Assembly: GCA_030267565.1 (NCBI GenBank)
Contig: BRXU01000027.1
Location: 419,001-483,000 of the forward strand
Source of the DNA: Pleodorina starrii
Lineage: Eukaryota; Chlorophyta; Chlorophyceae; Chlamydomonadales; Volvocaceae
DNA: 64,000 bases
Direction of reading: 5' to 3'
A program made the translations under genes and the position numbers. The notes beneath the pieces were generated by a model. The model was not told the DNA's origin. It was given only the letters and a program-made list of their open reading frames with translations, and searched no databases. This document shows positions 1 through 10,766 of this stretch, piece after piece (the stretch's first letter is position 1; each line of letters begins with the position of its first letter).

Positions 1-194
1 GGCTTTGTTGGACGCCCTGGTTGGACGGTTGGGTCGCACCGAAACCAGTCAAGTCGTACGTTCAAACCCATTGCCGCGCGAAGCTACCACGTCCAAGGGA
101 ACTTACTGGTTTTTGATTTAACACGAGAACAGAGCCCTCCGAAACTGTTGTACTTGCAAGTTATCTAAGTCGTAGAGCAAGACAGACATCCGAA

Positions 195-1336
195 ATGGCA
201 TCTTCCTTGCCTCAGGGCCGGCGAATGGCTGTGAAAATGGTAGATCAGCAGCAAAAGCTGGCCAAGCTTCTTCAAACAAAACCCCGCATCATTTTGGGAT
301 CCAGCTCTTATGCCCGGAGACAAATCATGGACCAGCTTTCGTCCGAGCACGGGTTCTCCTACGAAGTAAGGACGGCGGACATCGATGAGAAGGCAATTCG
401 CGATCCCCACCCGGAAACGTAGGTGCAACTCTCTACTCCCGCGCGTTCCTCGGTCGCTCGGTACCCCGGCTTGCACGCGCGCCCGGACCTCAGCCCGCCC
501 ATTTCGGCCGCTGCAGACTGGTACGGCTTCTCGCGAGGGCCAAGAAAGACGCCATCATCGCCAAGATGAAGGCCGCGGGCGAGGAGATGCACGGCCTCCT
601 CATCACCTGCGACCAGGTAACCCCCACACTCGCCGTGGAGCTAGCTCCCCTCCGCGAACCGCCGTGCGAGCTCCCGCTCCGCCCCTCGGCCTTCCCCAAT
701 CCCGCGGCAGTCCTTGCGCCACCCCTTTCCCCCTCCCCTCCTTCTCCACGCCCCCTCCCCATGTCACCCTCCTCTTAGGTGGTTGTCCACGAGGACCGCA
801 TCCTGGAGAAGCCCGGCTCCGTGGACGAGGCCCACGAGTACATTGAGGGCTACGGCCGCTCCCCCGCCTCCACCGTGGGGGCGGTGCTGGCCACCGACCT
901 GGCCAGCGGCAGACTGGCGGAGGAGGTGGAGAGCGCCTCCATCCACTTTCGACCCATACCCGCAGATGTGCGGGAGCGGCTGGTGGACGAGGGCAAGGTG
1001 TTCTTCTGTGCGGGGGGGCTGATGGTGCGTGCGGGGGCAAGGGTGGGGATGGGGGGTGAGGGTGGTGGGAGGGGGAGACGGGGTGTGGGGGTGGGTTTCC
1101 GCCGCTGCCCTTGCAGCCTGCACGTCCCCCTGACTCTGCCGCTGCTCCCTCCGCAGCAACTCGCCTCCACCACCACCCCTACCACCGGACCCCCTCCTCC
1201 GCCGCCCCTTTCTCCGCAGATCGAGCACCCGCTGGTTGAGCCGCACATAGAGCGCATGGACGGCAGCCAGTGCAGCGTCATGGGCCTGCCCAAGCACCTC
1301 GTCTTGCGGCTGCTGGTGCAGGCGGCGGGGGTGTGA
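195..1336 (+). CDS. Maf-family nucleotide pyrophosphatase (septum formation protein Maf homologue)
   Basis: Four exons (195-418, 517-616, 779-1024, 1220-1336) splice in phase to a 228-aa protein. Family knowledge: Maf proteins are house-cleaning pyrophosphatases that hydrolyse non-canonical or modified NTPs to NMP and PPi. Seen: an N-terminal block with SSSYARRQIM, matching the Maf substrate loop S-x-S-x-R-R; the ITCDQVVV block, whose Asp sits where the catalytic acid of the family lies; ILEKP; and the C-terminal IEHPLVEPHIERMDGSQCSVMGLP block typical of eukaryotic/plant Maf. Length is usual for the family (about 190-230 aa). The ATG at 195 precedes a short leader before the conserved region; an in-frame Met a few codons later (MAVKMV) is an alternative. 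No clear targeting peptide, so cytosolic is the default inference. All three introns are GT-AG. Confidence 0.9.
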
Positions 1337-3904
1337 AGCAGACCGAACCGCGGCGATGCAAAGCCGGCAAGCGGGATGGCGCCGTAACGGGTTCGGAAGG
1401 CCGCAGCTGCTGCGGCGGGTGGGGCTGCCAGGGGGTGGGGCCGGGCTGTGGCACCCATCCGCCGCCCTTTTTCATCGTTGCTGCGTTTCGGACGGCTCAG
1501 CGAGCGGCCGAGGCGGCTGCCTGGGTGAGGCTGCAGCACCCCCGCCTGGCCGGGGGGTGAGGGGTGGAGGGCCGGCGGGAAGCGCCCCCCGGAATAAAGG
1601 TGCATCGCCCGGGATGGACAGATCGGCCGGCCAGGTGTGTAGAACGAGTGGGTGCAGGCTGGGTAGGGTAGGGTAGGCTGGGGAGGGGAGGGCCTAAGAG
1701 GGAGAATGGACCCAGGGACGCGAACAGCACGAAGAATCACGGTTGCGCGCGGGGTGGGGGAGTGAGTTCTGCCTCAACCGATGTTGTCCGGCCTGTGTTG
1801 AGTTCCGCCACGCAGCTCTGCCTTTAGGGCGCGGCTGTTGTTGAACCGGCCGCCTTGTCAGCGAGGAGCCAGGACGGATTTGGGTCGGATTGTTGGATTG
1901 TTGGATTGGAGCGGCAGCTGTCAGCTGTCAGCGTGCGGTACGATTTTCGCGGCCGATGGAAGGAAAGGGGGGAGGTAGGGCGGATGGCGCTGGGTCTGGG
2001 TTGGGTTGGGTTTGGAGGGCCTTGTGTGCCGCGCGGCCCCTCCCGGGCTTTGGAACTCAACGGTCAGAGCAGAGTGTGCTTTGCTTTGGAGGGCCCGACT
2101 GGGGGCATCGGCGTTCGGGCCGCCCTGTACCCTTATTGCGACTGTGCACTCTGCGTTGTGCTATTGAACAAAGCGCGGGTGTGATGCGATGTGTGTGATG
2201 TGATGCGGGGTGTAGTGATCTGATCTCGAGTCGCTGACTGGTCTGCAGGCAGGGTTGGGAGGCAGGCAGGCAGGGGACGAGGGAGGCTGGAGCGCGCGCG
2301 ATCAGCGAGGCGTCGTGCCCGGGGGCTGGGCGGTGTTGCGCCCCGTGGCGCTAGGGGGCCAAGTCCTGGAGCTGGCTGAGGTCGGGGGCCAGCGGTTGGT
2401 CTGGAGCGGCATTGAAGCGGAGTCGAAAGGGCGATGAGCGCCAGACTGCCCGCGGGGCGTCCTTGCCCTCTCCCCAGTGCAGGAGATGCAGGAGGGTTAG
2501 AGGTCGTTACGGCGATGAAGACGGATGTGGAGGATGTGGCGGTTTCAGACAGGTCGCGAATTTCGAGGGGAGAGGCGCGCGCTTCATGCATGGATGGGAT
2601 CAAGTACACCGCTGTTATTACCACATTCTTATTGTTTTTGTTTCGTTTTGTTGTTTCATGGTGAGGGCCCGATGGCCGACACATGTGCACCACATTTTAT
2701 TGTACGATCGAGTGTGGAGGCGCAGACGCGGACGAGGCAGGAGAGTGTGCCAGGGAGAGTGACAGGAGTGTGACAGGAGAGGTTGGGAGGTGTGCTGGAT
2801 AGACACACACACATACACACAGGACACAGGACGCTGCGGGTCTCACGAGCGCGCGCTTTTGATGTCGGCTGCATGGGCAGCACAGCAGCTTGCCTTCTGG
2901 AGAGCGGAGTGAACCCGGGTGGAAGAAGGGGCCGGCGGGTGCTTTAGGCCGCCATATGCGGTATGCGGTCGATCGCTGGGCCTCGGTGCCGCACGGCGAC
3001 ACGCACGCGGCAGGTGGTGAGGTGGCGGCGATGTGGTGGCAGCCACACGGGGGTGAACACAGCATGCATGCATGCGTGGGTGGGTGGGTGCGCGCGTGAG
3101 TGCGTGCGTGCGTGCGGTGCCGTTCTGAGCTTCCTCGCCCCGCCCATCCATATCAAAGGGGGGATGTGGTGACGGAAGCCGCGGAGGAGGATGAGGAGCA
3201 GCCCGGCTCAATGTCAAGACTCGGCGCACGGCCCCAGCAAGCCCACCCCACCTAGCTTCGCATTGCACATGTACAACCACCCCACCCAACCCTCGCAGCA
3301 GTGGCAGCAGCTGCGGCACCCGTCCGCCACAACAGCAACGTCCATGTACGTTAGGAGCACTAGCAACGGCTGGGACATACATCGGCAACGGCGGCCCAAC
3401 AGTCGGTTTGTGTGTATGTACGGCCTCCACGCCGCGCCTCCTACCCCCGTCCTCCCCCCCACGCCCCGTCCTATCCATGTTCGGGCAGCGCGTCCGCGGC
3501 GCATTCCCCATGTGGGGTGAGCTTGGGTGCAGCTCCACATCACATCACATCCGCTCCACATCGCAACCCCAAATTGTGCTGTGCGGTGCCGATCGGCGGG
3601 CTCACGCGCCACGTTCGCACCTCTTTCCCCCAACCAACAACTCCCCCAATGAAGTGAAGTGACCAGCCCGCCTGCGGAGATGCGGCAAGGGGCCCATCTC
3701 CCCCCCCCCTGGGACGCAATGCAGCCGCCCCGCTGCAGCCTCGCCAAACACGCGGCCGTCAAACCCAGCCCACGCACTGGCTTCAAGAATCATTCCCGCG
3801 ACACACCGGCGGGCCCCTGCCCCGGGAAGTCCACCGCATCTGTGAAAGCCGCACCCGGGGGCGTTTTCAGCGGCTGTATGCCCCTCTCCAGCCTCCACCC
3901 CCCC
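1337..3904. other. Intergenic region between Maf (+) and citrate synthase copy 1 (-); convergent 3' ends
   Basis: No frame with recognisable protein similarity on either strand. The stretch must hold both 3' UTRs, since the two flanking genes converge; I saw no TGTAA signal at a sensible distance for either. Simple sequence is present: GT/GCGT-rich alternating purine-pyrimidine runs near 3060-3120 and CA repeats near 2805-2820. Confidence 0.5.
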
Positions 3905-6900
3905 TTAGCTGGTGGCCGGTGTGGCGGCAACGGCGGAATCGGCGGCGGCGGGTGCGTCGCCCCGGCCGTTGTGGGCCCCCTGCTGCTGCTGCTCCCGCTT
4001 CTGCTGTTGCGCCACCATTTGCTCCAGCTCGGACATTGTGAGGGACTTGGGCCGCTCGATGGGGAGTCCCAGCGCGCGAGACCACACGCCCTGGTGTGGC
4101 GTGATGTGGCAGAGCACGGCGGGAGGGGGAAGCGGGAGGAGGGGACGGGTAGGAGGGGCGCGCGGATCGTTCCTATTGAGCACCCCTGCATAAGGTACCA
4201 CTGGCCCTTCTGCTAACTGCACCCCCTCTGCTGCCCCCTCCCTCCCGGCCCCCTTCCCTCCGCCCATTCCCCTTTCCCAGTTTCCCTCCTGCCCTCCCTC
4301 CTGCCGTCCCTCCCTCCCGCCCATTCCCCTTTCCCTCCTCCCTCCTCCCTCCCCCCTCCCCCCTCCTCCTGCCCTCCCTCACCTGCGCCAGCACCCCCAG
4401 CGCCCTGCTGACTCCAAACAGCACCGTGTAGAAGTTCTCCTCCGTGATGCCGTAGTACTGCAGCAGTACACCGCTGTGGGCGTCCACGTTGGGCCAGGGG
4501 TTCTTGATCTTGCCAGTCTTGCCAAGCACCTCCGGAACCACCTCGTACAGGTTGGAAACAAGCTTGAACAGCGGATACTCGGGCATGTAGCGGGAGGCGA
4601 AGTCGCGCTGGGAGTGGGAAGGGAGGGAGCGGCGGGAGGGAGGGGGAGAAGGGGAGGGAGGGGCAGGGTGGGATTTACCCAAGATACAGCTTTTCCAAGG
4701 TACAGAGCCAGCAGCAAAGCGCAGCAGGTGAGTAAGTCAACACCACTGCATGTGTTACAACCACACCACCCACCCACCCCCACCACCCACCTGGCAGGTG
4801 TAGCGCGGGTCGGTCTTCCGGAGTACGGCATGGCCGTACCCGGGCACCACCTTGCCGGACGCCAGCGTGTCCTCCACGTACTTGCGGACCGCCTCCTTGT
4901 CGGGGTTGGGACCCAGCTGCGAGAGGGTTGACGGCGGATGGGGTTCAGGCGGACAGGCAGGCAGGCAGGGGCGTGAGGCGGCGAGGGGCCTAATTTGGCA
5001 ACACCTGGGGCACTCACTCACCCACTCACTCCTCACTCACTCCTCACTCAATCACTCGCGGGCGGGCGGAGCGCAACTTTGTGTCGCGCTGCGGGTTAGC
5101 GCCACTCCGTCACATCCGCAATTCCGCATCCTGGAGGACGGGGGCACACGCGCTCAGAAGCCACAATCCCCCCCTGGATCCCACGTCTCCTGCAAGATAA
5201 ACCCGTGACGTCCCACATCCCTTCCCCCTTCCTCCCATTTCTCAGCCCCTCAGTTCCCCCCAGTCCCCACAGGGCCCCCCCCCCATCCTTCCCATCTCGG
5301 TTAACGGCGAGAAGGCGACGGCGAGGAGGTGCCGGCAGTGCAGGTGACGGCGAGAAGGCGACGGCGAGAAGACGACGGCAGCCCCCCCTCACGCCCCCTC
5401 GTCCACCCACCCCACCCCCCCACCTTCGCCGTGAGGTCCTTGAGCCAGCGCAGCACCTCCTGATTGGCCAACCCGTGCAGCGGCCCCGCCAGACCGTTCA
5501 TGCCGGCAGCGTACGACAAGTACGGATCAGACAGCGCACTGCCCACCAAGTGGGTGGTGTGGGCGGACACGTTGCCACCCTGGGGGGCGGGGGCGGGGAG
5601 AGAGAGGGAGAGAGGGCGTGTGTGGTATTGGGAGGTGGTGGGGAGGGGAATGAATGCGGGGCCCGGGAGGGGGAGCGTGAGGAGGGACGAGTTGGAGTCG
5701 CACAAAAGCAGGAAATGGGTAGGACGAGTAGAAACGAAAAGGGGAGGCGGCAATCCCTGCGCCGCTGCTGCTTACCGACCACCCCTGCCCACCCCCCAAC
5801 CCCACCCAAGCCCCCCCAAAGCCCACCTCGTGGTCGCTGTGGATGGTCTGGTACATGCGCATCATCTCCAGGCAGCCGGGGTCCTGGTAGCCTGGGGGGA
5901 GGGGAGGGGAGGGGGGCAAAAGACCTAAGGACAGCAGGCAAGTTGCAAGACGTGAAAGGGGGAGGGCGCGCATGGCCGCATGCAACTGTACTGTACTGCA
6001 CAGGGCGGACAGCAGGGGTGGCCCAGGTCTGGTCCCGGGCGCAGGACGGGGTGGGGGGGGTGGGGGTTGGGGGGTTGGGGGGGTTGATGCGAATCTGTGC
6101 AAGAAGGCCAGCAACAGGACCCACGCCGCCCCCCCTGCGGTATCTTCTTTTTTTTAACCCTCCCCACGTCCCTCCGCTGCGTTTTTCTTACCCCCCAACC
6201 CGCCCCAACCTGCTCCCCCCCCGCCCAGCCACCCGCCCACCCACCCACCCATCATATGCACCATGTTCGCTGCCCAATCCAGACTGCTGCTAGGCACCAC
6301 GAACTGCCCCCCCTTGTACGTCCTGCGGTAGATGATCGCTGCCAGCTGGGGCAGCTTGGCAATCAGGTCCATGCTGTCCTCGTACACGGCCTGCCAGTGG
6401 CGGGATTTGGGCACGCCGCGGCGATAGGCGGCGGCGAAGTGGCTGCCGGACTGGGGGGGAGGGGGGGAGGGGGGCGGGGCAGGGATGGAGGGAAGAGAAG
6501 GGGCGGAGGAAGAGGGTGAGAGAAGGGGAGAAGGGGAGAGGGGGTAGGGGAGGGGAGGGAAGGAGGGGAGGAGGGAAGGGTGTGGTTAGGGTTTAGCGCG
6601 GTGGTGCTGCCGTACAGCGGCCGTGCGCGCATTACATCACCCCTCATCACCTCACCCTCCGCTTCAGGAGCCCCCTTAAGGTGCAGGTCAGACATACACC
6701 CCACAAACCCACAACCCCACAACCCCACCGACAACCCCACACGCACCTGCAGCGTCATGACCCCCACCGACAGCTGCGTCATGGGGTGGGTGCCGGGCGG
6801 CATTGCGTCCAACACCCGCAGCACGGAGGGGGGCACGTGGCCCCGGTGCCGCAGCTCCTCACTCACACTGGCCGCCTGCTCGGGGGTGGGAACCTGCGGA

Positions 6901-9900
6901 GGAGGGGGGGGGGCGGAGGAGGAGAGGGGGCGGAGGAGGAGAGGGGGCGGAGGAGGGGGGGGGGCGGAGGGGGCGGAGGAGGAGAGGGGGCGGAGGAGGA
7001 GAGGGGGCGGAGGAGGAGAGGGGGCGGAGGAGGAGAGGGGGCGGAGGAGGAGAGGGGGCGGAGGAGGAGAGGGGGCGGAGGAGGAGAGGGGGCGGAGGAG
7101 GAGAGGGGGCGGAGGAGGGGGGGGGGCGGAGGGGGCGGAGGAGGAGAGGGGGCGGAGGAGGAGAGGGGGCGGAGGAGGAGGGGGGGCGGAGGAGGAGAGG
7201 GGGCGGAGGAGGAGAGGGGGCGGAGGAGGAGAGGGGGCGGAGGAGGAGAGGGGGCGGAGGAGGGGGGGGGGCGGAGGAGGAGAGGGGGCGGAGGAGGAGA
7301 GGGGGCGGAGGAGGAGAGGGGGCGGAGGAGGAGAGGGGGCGGAGGAGGGGGGGGGGCGGAGGGGGCGGAGGAGGAGAGGGGGGCGGAGGGGGCGGAGGAG
7401 GAGGAGGGGGGGGGGCGGAGGAGGAGAGGGGGCGGAGGTGGAGAGGGGGCGGAGGAGGAGAGGGGGCGGAGGAGGAGAGGGGGCGGAGGAGGAGAGGGGG
7501 CGGAGGAGGAGAGGGGGCGGAGGAGGGGGGGGGGCGGAGGAGGAGAGGGGGCGGAGGAGGAGAGGGGGCGGAGGAGGAGAGGGGGCGGAGGAGGAGAGGG
7601 GGCGGAGGAGGAGAGGGGGCGGAGGAGGAGAGGGGGCGGAGGAGGAGGGGGGGCGGAGGAGGAGAGGGGGCGGAGGAGGACAGGGGGCGTAGGAGGAGGG
7701 GGGGCGGAGGAGGAGAGGGGGCGGAGGAGGAGGCGCGGAGGAGGAGGCGGGGGGGCGGAGGAGGAGAGGGGGCGGAGGAGGAGAGGGGGCGGAGGAGGAG
7801 AGGGGGCGGAGGAGGAGAGGGGGCGGAGGAGGAGGGGGGGCGGAGGAGGAGAGGGGGCGGAGGAGGAGAGGGGGCGGAGGAGGAGAGGGGGCGGAGGAGG
7901 AGAGGGGGCGGAGGAGGAGAGGGGGCGGAGGAGGGGGGGGGGCGGAGGAGGTGTGGGGGCGGAGGAGGAGAGGGGGCGGAGGAGGAGAGGGGGCGGAGGA
8001 GGAGAGGGGGCGGAGGAGGAGAGGGGGCGGAGGAGGAGAGGGGGCGGAGGAGGAGGGGGGGCGGAGGAGGAGAGGGGGCGGAGGAGGAGGGGGGGCGGAG
8101 GAGGAGAGGGGGCGGAGGAGGAGAGGGGGCGGAGGAGGAGGGGGGGCGGAGGAGGAGGGGGGGCGGAGGAGGAGAGGGGGCGGAGGAGGAGAGGGGGCGG
8201 AGGAGGAGAGGGGGCGGAGGAGGAGAGGGGGCGGAGGAGGAGGGGGGGCGGAGGAGGAGAGGGGGCGGAGGAGGAGAGGGGGCGGAGGAGGAGAGGGGGC
8301 GGAGGAGGAGGGGGGGCGGAGGAGGAGAGGGGGCGGAGGAGGAGAGGGGGCGGAGGAGGAGAGGGGGCGGAGGAGGAGGGGGGGCGGAGGGGGCGGAGGA
8401 GGAGGGGGGGCGGAGGAGGAGAGGGGGCGGAGGAGGAGAGGGGGCGGAGGAGGAGAGGGGGCGGAGGAGGAGGGGGGGCGGAGGAGGAGGGGGGGCGGAG
8501 GAGGAGGGGGGGCGGAGGAGGAGAGGGGGCGGAGGAGGAGGGGGGGCGGAGGAGGAGAGGGGGCGGAGGAGGAGAGGGGGCGGAGGAGGAGGGGGGGCGG
8601 AGGTGGTGGGGGGGGGGTGGAGGAGAGGGGGCGGAGGAGGAGAGGGGGCGGAGGAGGAGAGGGGGCGGAGGAGGAGGGGGGGCGGAGGAGGAGAGGGGGC
8701 GGAGGAGGAGAGGGGGCGGAGGAGGAGGGGGGGCGGAGGAGGAGGGGGGGCGGAGGAGGAGGGGGGGCGGAGGAGGAGAGGGGGCGGAGGAGGAGGGGGG
8801 GCGGAGGAGGAGAGGGGGCGGAGGAGGAGAGGGGGCGGAGGAGGAGGGGGGGCGGAGGAGGAGGGGGGGCGGAGGAGGAGAGGGGGCGGAGGAGGAGAGG
8901 GGGCGGAGGAGGAGGGGGGGCGGAGGAGGAGGGGGGGCGGAGGAGGAGAGGGGGCGGAGGAGGAGAGGGGGCGGAGGAGGAGAGGGGGCGGTGGGGGGGG
9001 GGGGGCGGTGGAGGAGAGGGGGCGGAGGAGGAGGGGGGGCGGAGGAGGAGGGGGGGCGGAGGAGGAGAGGGGGCGGAGGAGGAGAGGGGGCGGAGGAGGA
9101 GAGGGGGCGGAGGAGGAGGGGGGGCGGAGGAGGAGAGGGGGCGGAGGAGGAGGGGGGGCGGAGGAGGAGGGGGGGCGGAGGAGGAGAGGGGGCGGAGGAG
9201 GAGAGGGGGCGGAGGAGGAGGGGGGGCGGAGGAGGAGGGGGGGCGGAGGAGGAGAGGGGGCGGAGGAGGAGGGGGGGCGGAGGAGGAGGGGGGGCGGAGG
9301 AGGAGAGGGGGCGGAGGGGGCGGAGGGGGCGGAGGGGGCGGAGGGGGCGGAGGGGGCGGAGGGGGCGGAGGGGGCGGAGGGGGCGGAGGGGGCGGAGGGG
9401 GCGGAGGGGGCGGAGGGGGCGGGCAGTGATGGCGCAGCGCAACGCAGGCGGGCAGGAAGGCGCGACTGACCATCCGATGGGACCACCTGGACCCACATCC
9501 AAATTCAAAGATCCAACATTATGATTCCAAATTAAACCGCCATTTCAAATCCTGATCCAAATTCAACCCGCGGAGTTCACGGCCATGTTCCCGCACTGAC
9601 CTGTCCTGTCAACAGCAACCACAGCAGCCCCTCGGGAATGGGCTGTCCACCGGGAACCGCCGTCGGGAGCCGGGCCTGCGGATAAAGGGGTGGGGTTGGG
9701 GTGGTGCGGGGTGGTGCGGGTTGGGGTTAGGCGTTGGTGGTCCCGCGGTCCCGCGCTGGTCTCGTGTGTTGCTCACGGCAGGGATCCGCACCTGCAGCTC
9801 GGGAATGGACAGGCCGCGGAAGCGAATGCCCTCCTCGGGGTCCAGCAGGGACGTCTCCCACAGCATACCCTGCGGCGGTAGCACGTGAAGCTTGTTGCCA

Positions 9901-10766
9901 ACACGTGCTTTGAGAGGGAAGTGGTGGTACGGTACTGGGGTGGTGGCAGTGGCATGGGTGGTGGCACGCTGCGGGTACGTGTGCCGGCGCTCTCCCCCTC
10001 CCTCCCATTCTCCTCCTCTCCCCCCACCCCCTCCCTCCGTTCCACCGCTGCGGCATCATGCCGGTATTCATCCTCCCCCGCCCTCCTCTTACCCCTTCCC
10101 CCCTCTCGTGCCCCCCTCCCTCCCCCCCTTTCCCCCCCCTCGTGCCCCCCTCCCTCCCCCCTTCCCCCCCCCTCCCCAGTGACTCATTCCTGACCCCCCC
10201 CCCTGGACTCACCGGCAGCCCCCTCATGCCCCCCAGCACCATATCCACAGTCACCTCCCGCAGTGCCCTGGAGCCGTGATCCTTCTTCAGCCGCCGGAGC
10301 CGCTCCTGCACACTTTGCACGGAAGTACGGAAGCACGGAAGTACAGACCCGCAAACCCCGAGTTGCCGTACATTGCCACCATCATCCGTCCGCCCGTATC
10401 CAGCCATCCAGCCAGCGAGTAAAGATACGGTACGGCAAGGGAGACGGCTCATACAGCTTATGTCTTATTAGGCCTCAGGCGATATCTTTGCACAACATTC
10501 GCAAGTCGGGCCGGCAGCGGCCTCTTGCGGGGGCCCTGTTGGGTCCCTCCCCCTGAGCGCCAGCGAAGACCTCCTCATCCGCTTCCTCAGCCCACCTGCT
10601 GTTGGGGGACCAAATCCGACAGCGTCTTTTTGAGGTCGTTGGTCTCGGAGCAGGCGAAGCGCCGAAGCAGCAAGCAGCCCGTCCCCGTCCCCGTCCCCGC
10701 CGCCACAGCAGCCGCAACTGTCGCTGCGAGGGACTGGCCGCCGCCGAGCAGGGCCCGCGCCAGCAT
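3905..10766 (-). CDS. Mitochondrial citrate synthase, copy 1 (intron 4 carries a 2.5 kb minisatellite)
   Basis: Eleven exons, read on the minus strand: 10766-10596, 10305-10213, 9869-9792, 9675-9601, 6893-6747, 6450-6249, 5891-5827, 5579-5424, 4916-4791, 4607-4383, 4090-3905; 507 aa. It condenses acetyl-CoA with oxaloacetate to citrate in the TCA cycle. Seen: the three catalytic residues of the family are present, His312 in GPLHGLANQ, His358 in PGYGHAVL and Asp413 in NVDAHSG. Residues 1 to about 38 are rich in Ala/Leu/Arg/Gly with no acidic residue, as expected of a mitochondrial presequence. Start chosen by alignment with the paralogue, which also begins MLA. The last ~40 residues form a Gln/Ala-rich tail absent from copy 2. 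Intron 4 (6894-9600) is filled by a tandem repeat. Intron 8 has a small repeat of ACGGCGAGAAGGCG-like units around 5304-5379. Confidence 0.93.
6897..9422. repeat. Giant G/A-rich minisatellite in citrate synthase intron 4 (18-bp and 9-bp units)
   Basis: About 2.5 kb of almost pure purine on the plus strand. The main unit is 18 bp, GCGGAGGAGGAGAGGGGG, with a common variant in which the second-last A is G (GCGGAGGAGGAGGGGGGG), interspersed in irregular order. From about 9310 to 9422 the unit collapses to a 9-bp GGCGGAGGG-type repeat in a homogeneous run of about 12 copies. Array length divided by 18 gives roughly 130 unit-equivalents. Unit lengths are multiples of three and lack stops, so long Gly/Arg/Glu-rich (+) and Pro/Leu/Ser-rich (-) reading frames cross it; I regard these as non-coding. 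The host gene is transcribed from the other strand, so the intron RNA is C/U-rich. Confidence 0.97.

Noticed and set aside
6600..9525. Several open frames of 370-1,036 codons on both strands encoding Gly/Arg/Glu-rich or Pro/Leu/Ser-rich proteins
   Set aside because: They exist because the minisatellite units are 9 and 18 bp (multiples of three) without stops; all lie within citrate synthase intron 4 and have no unique sequence.
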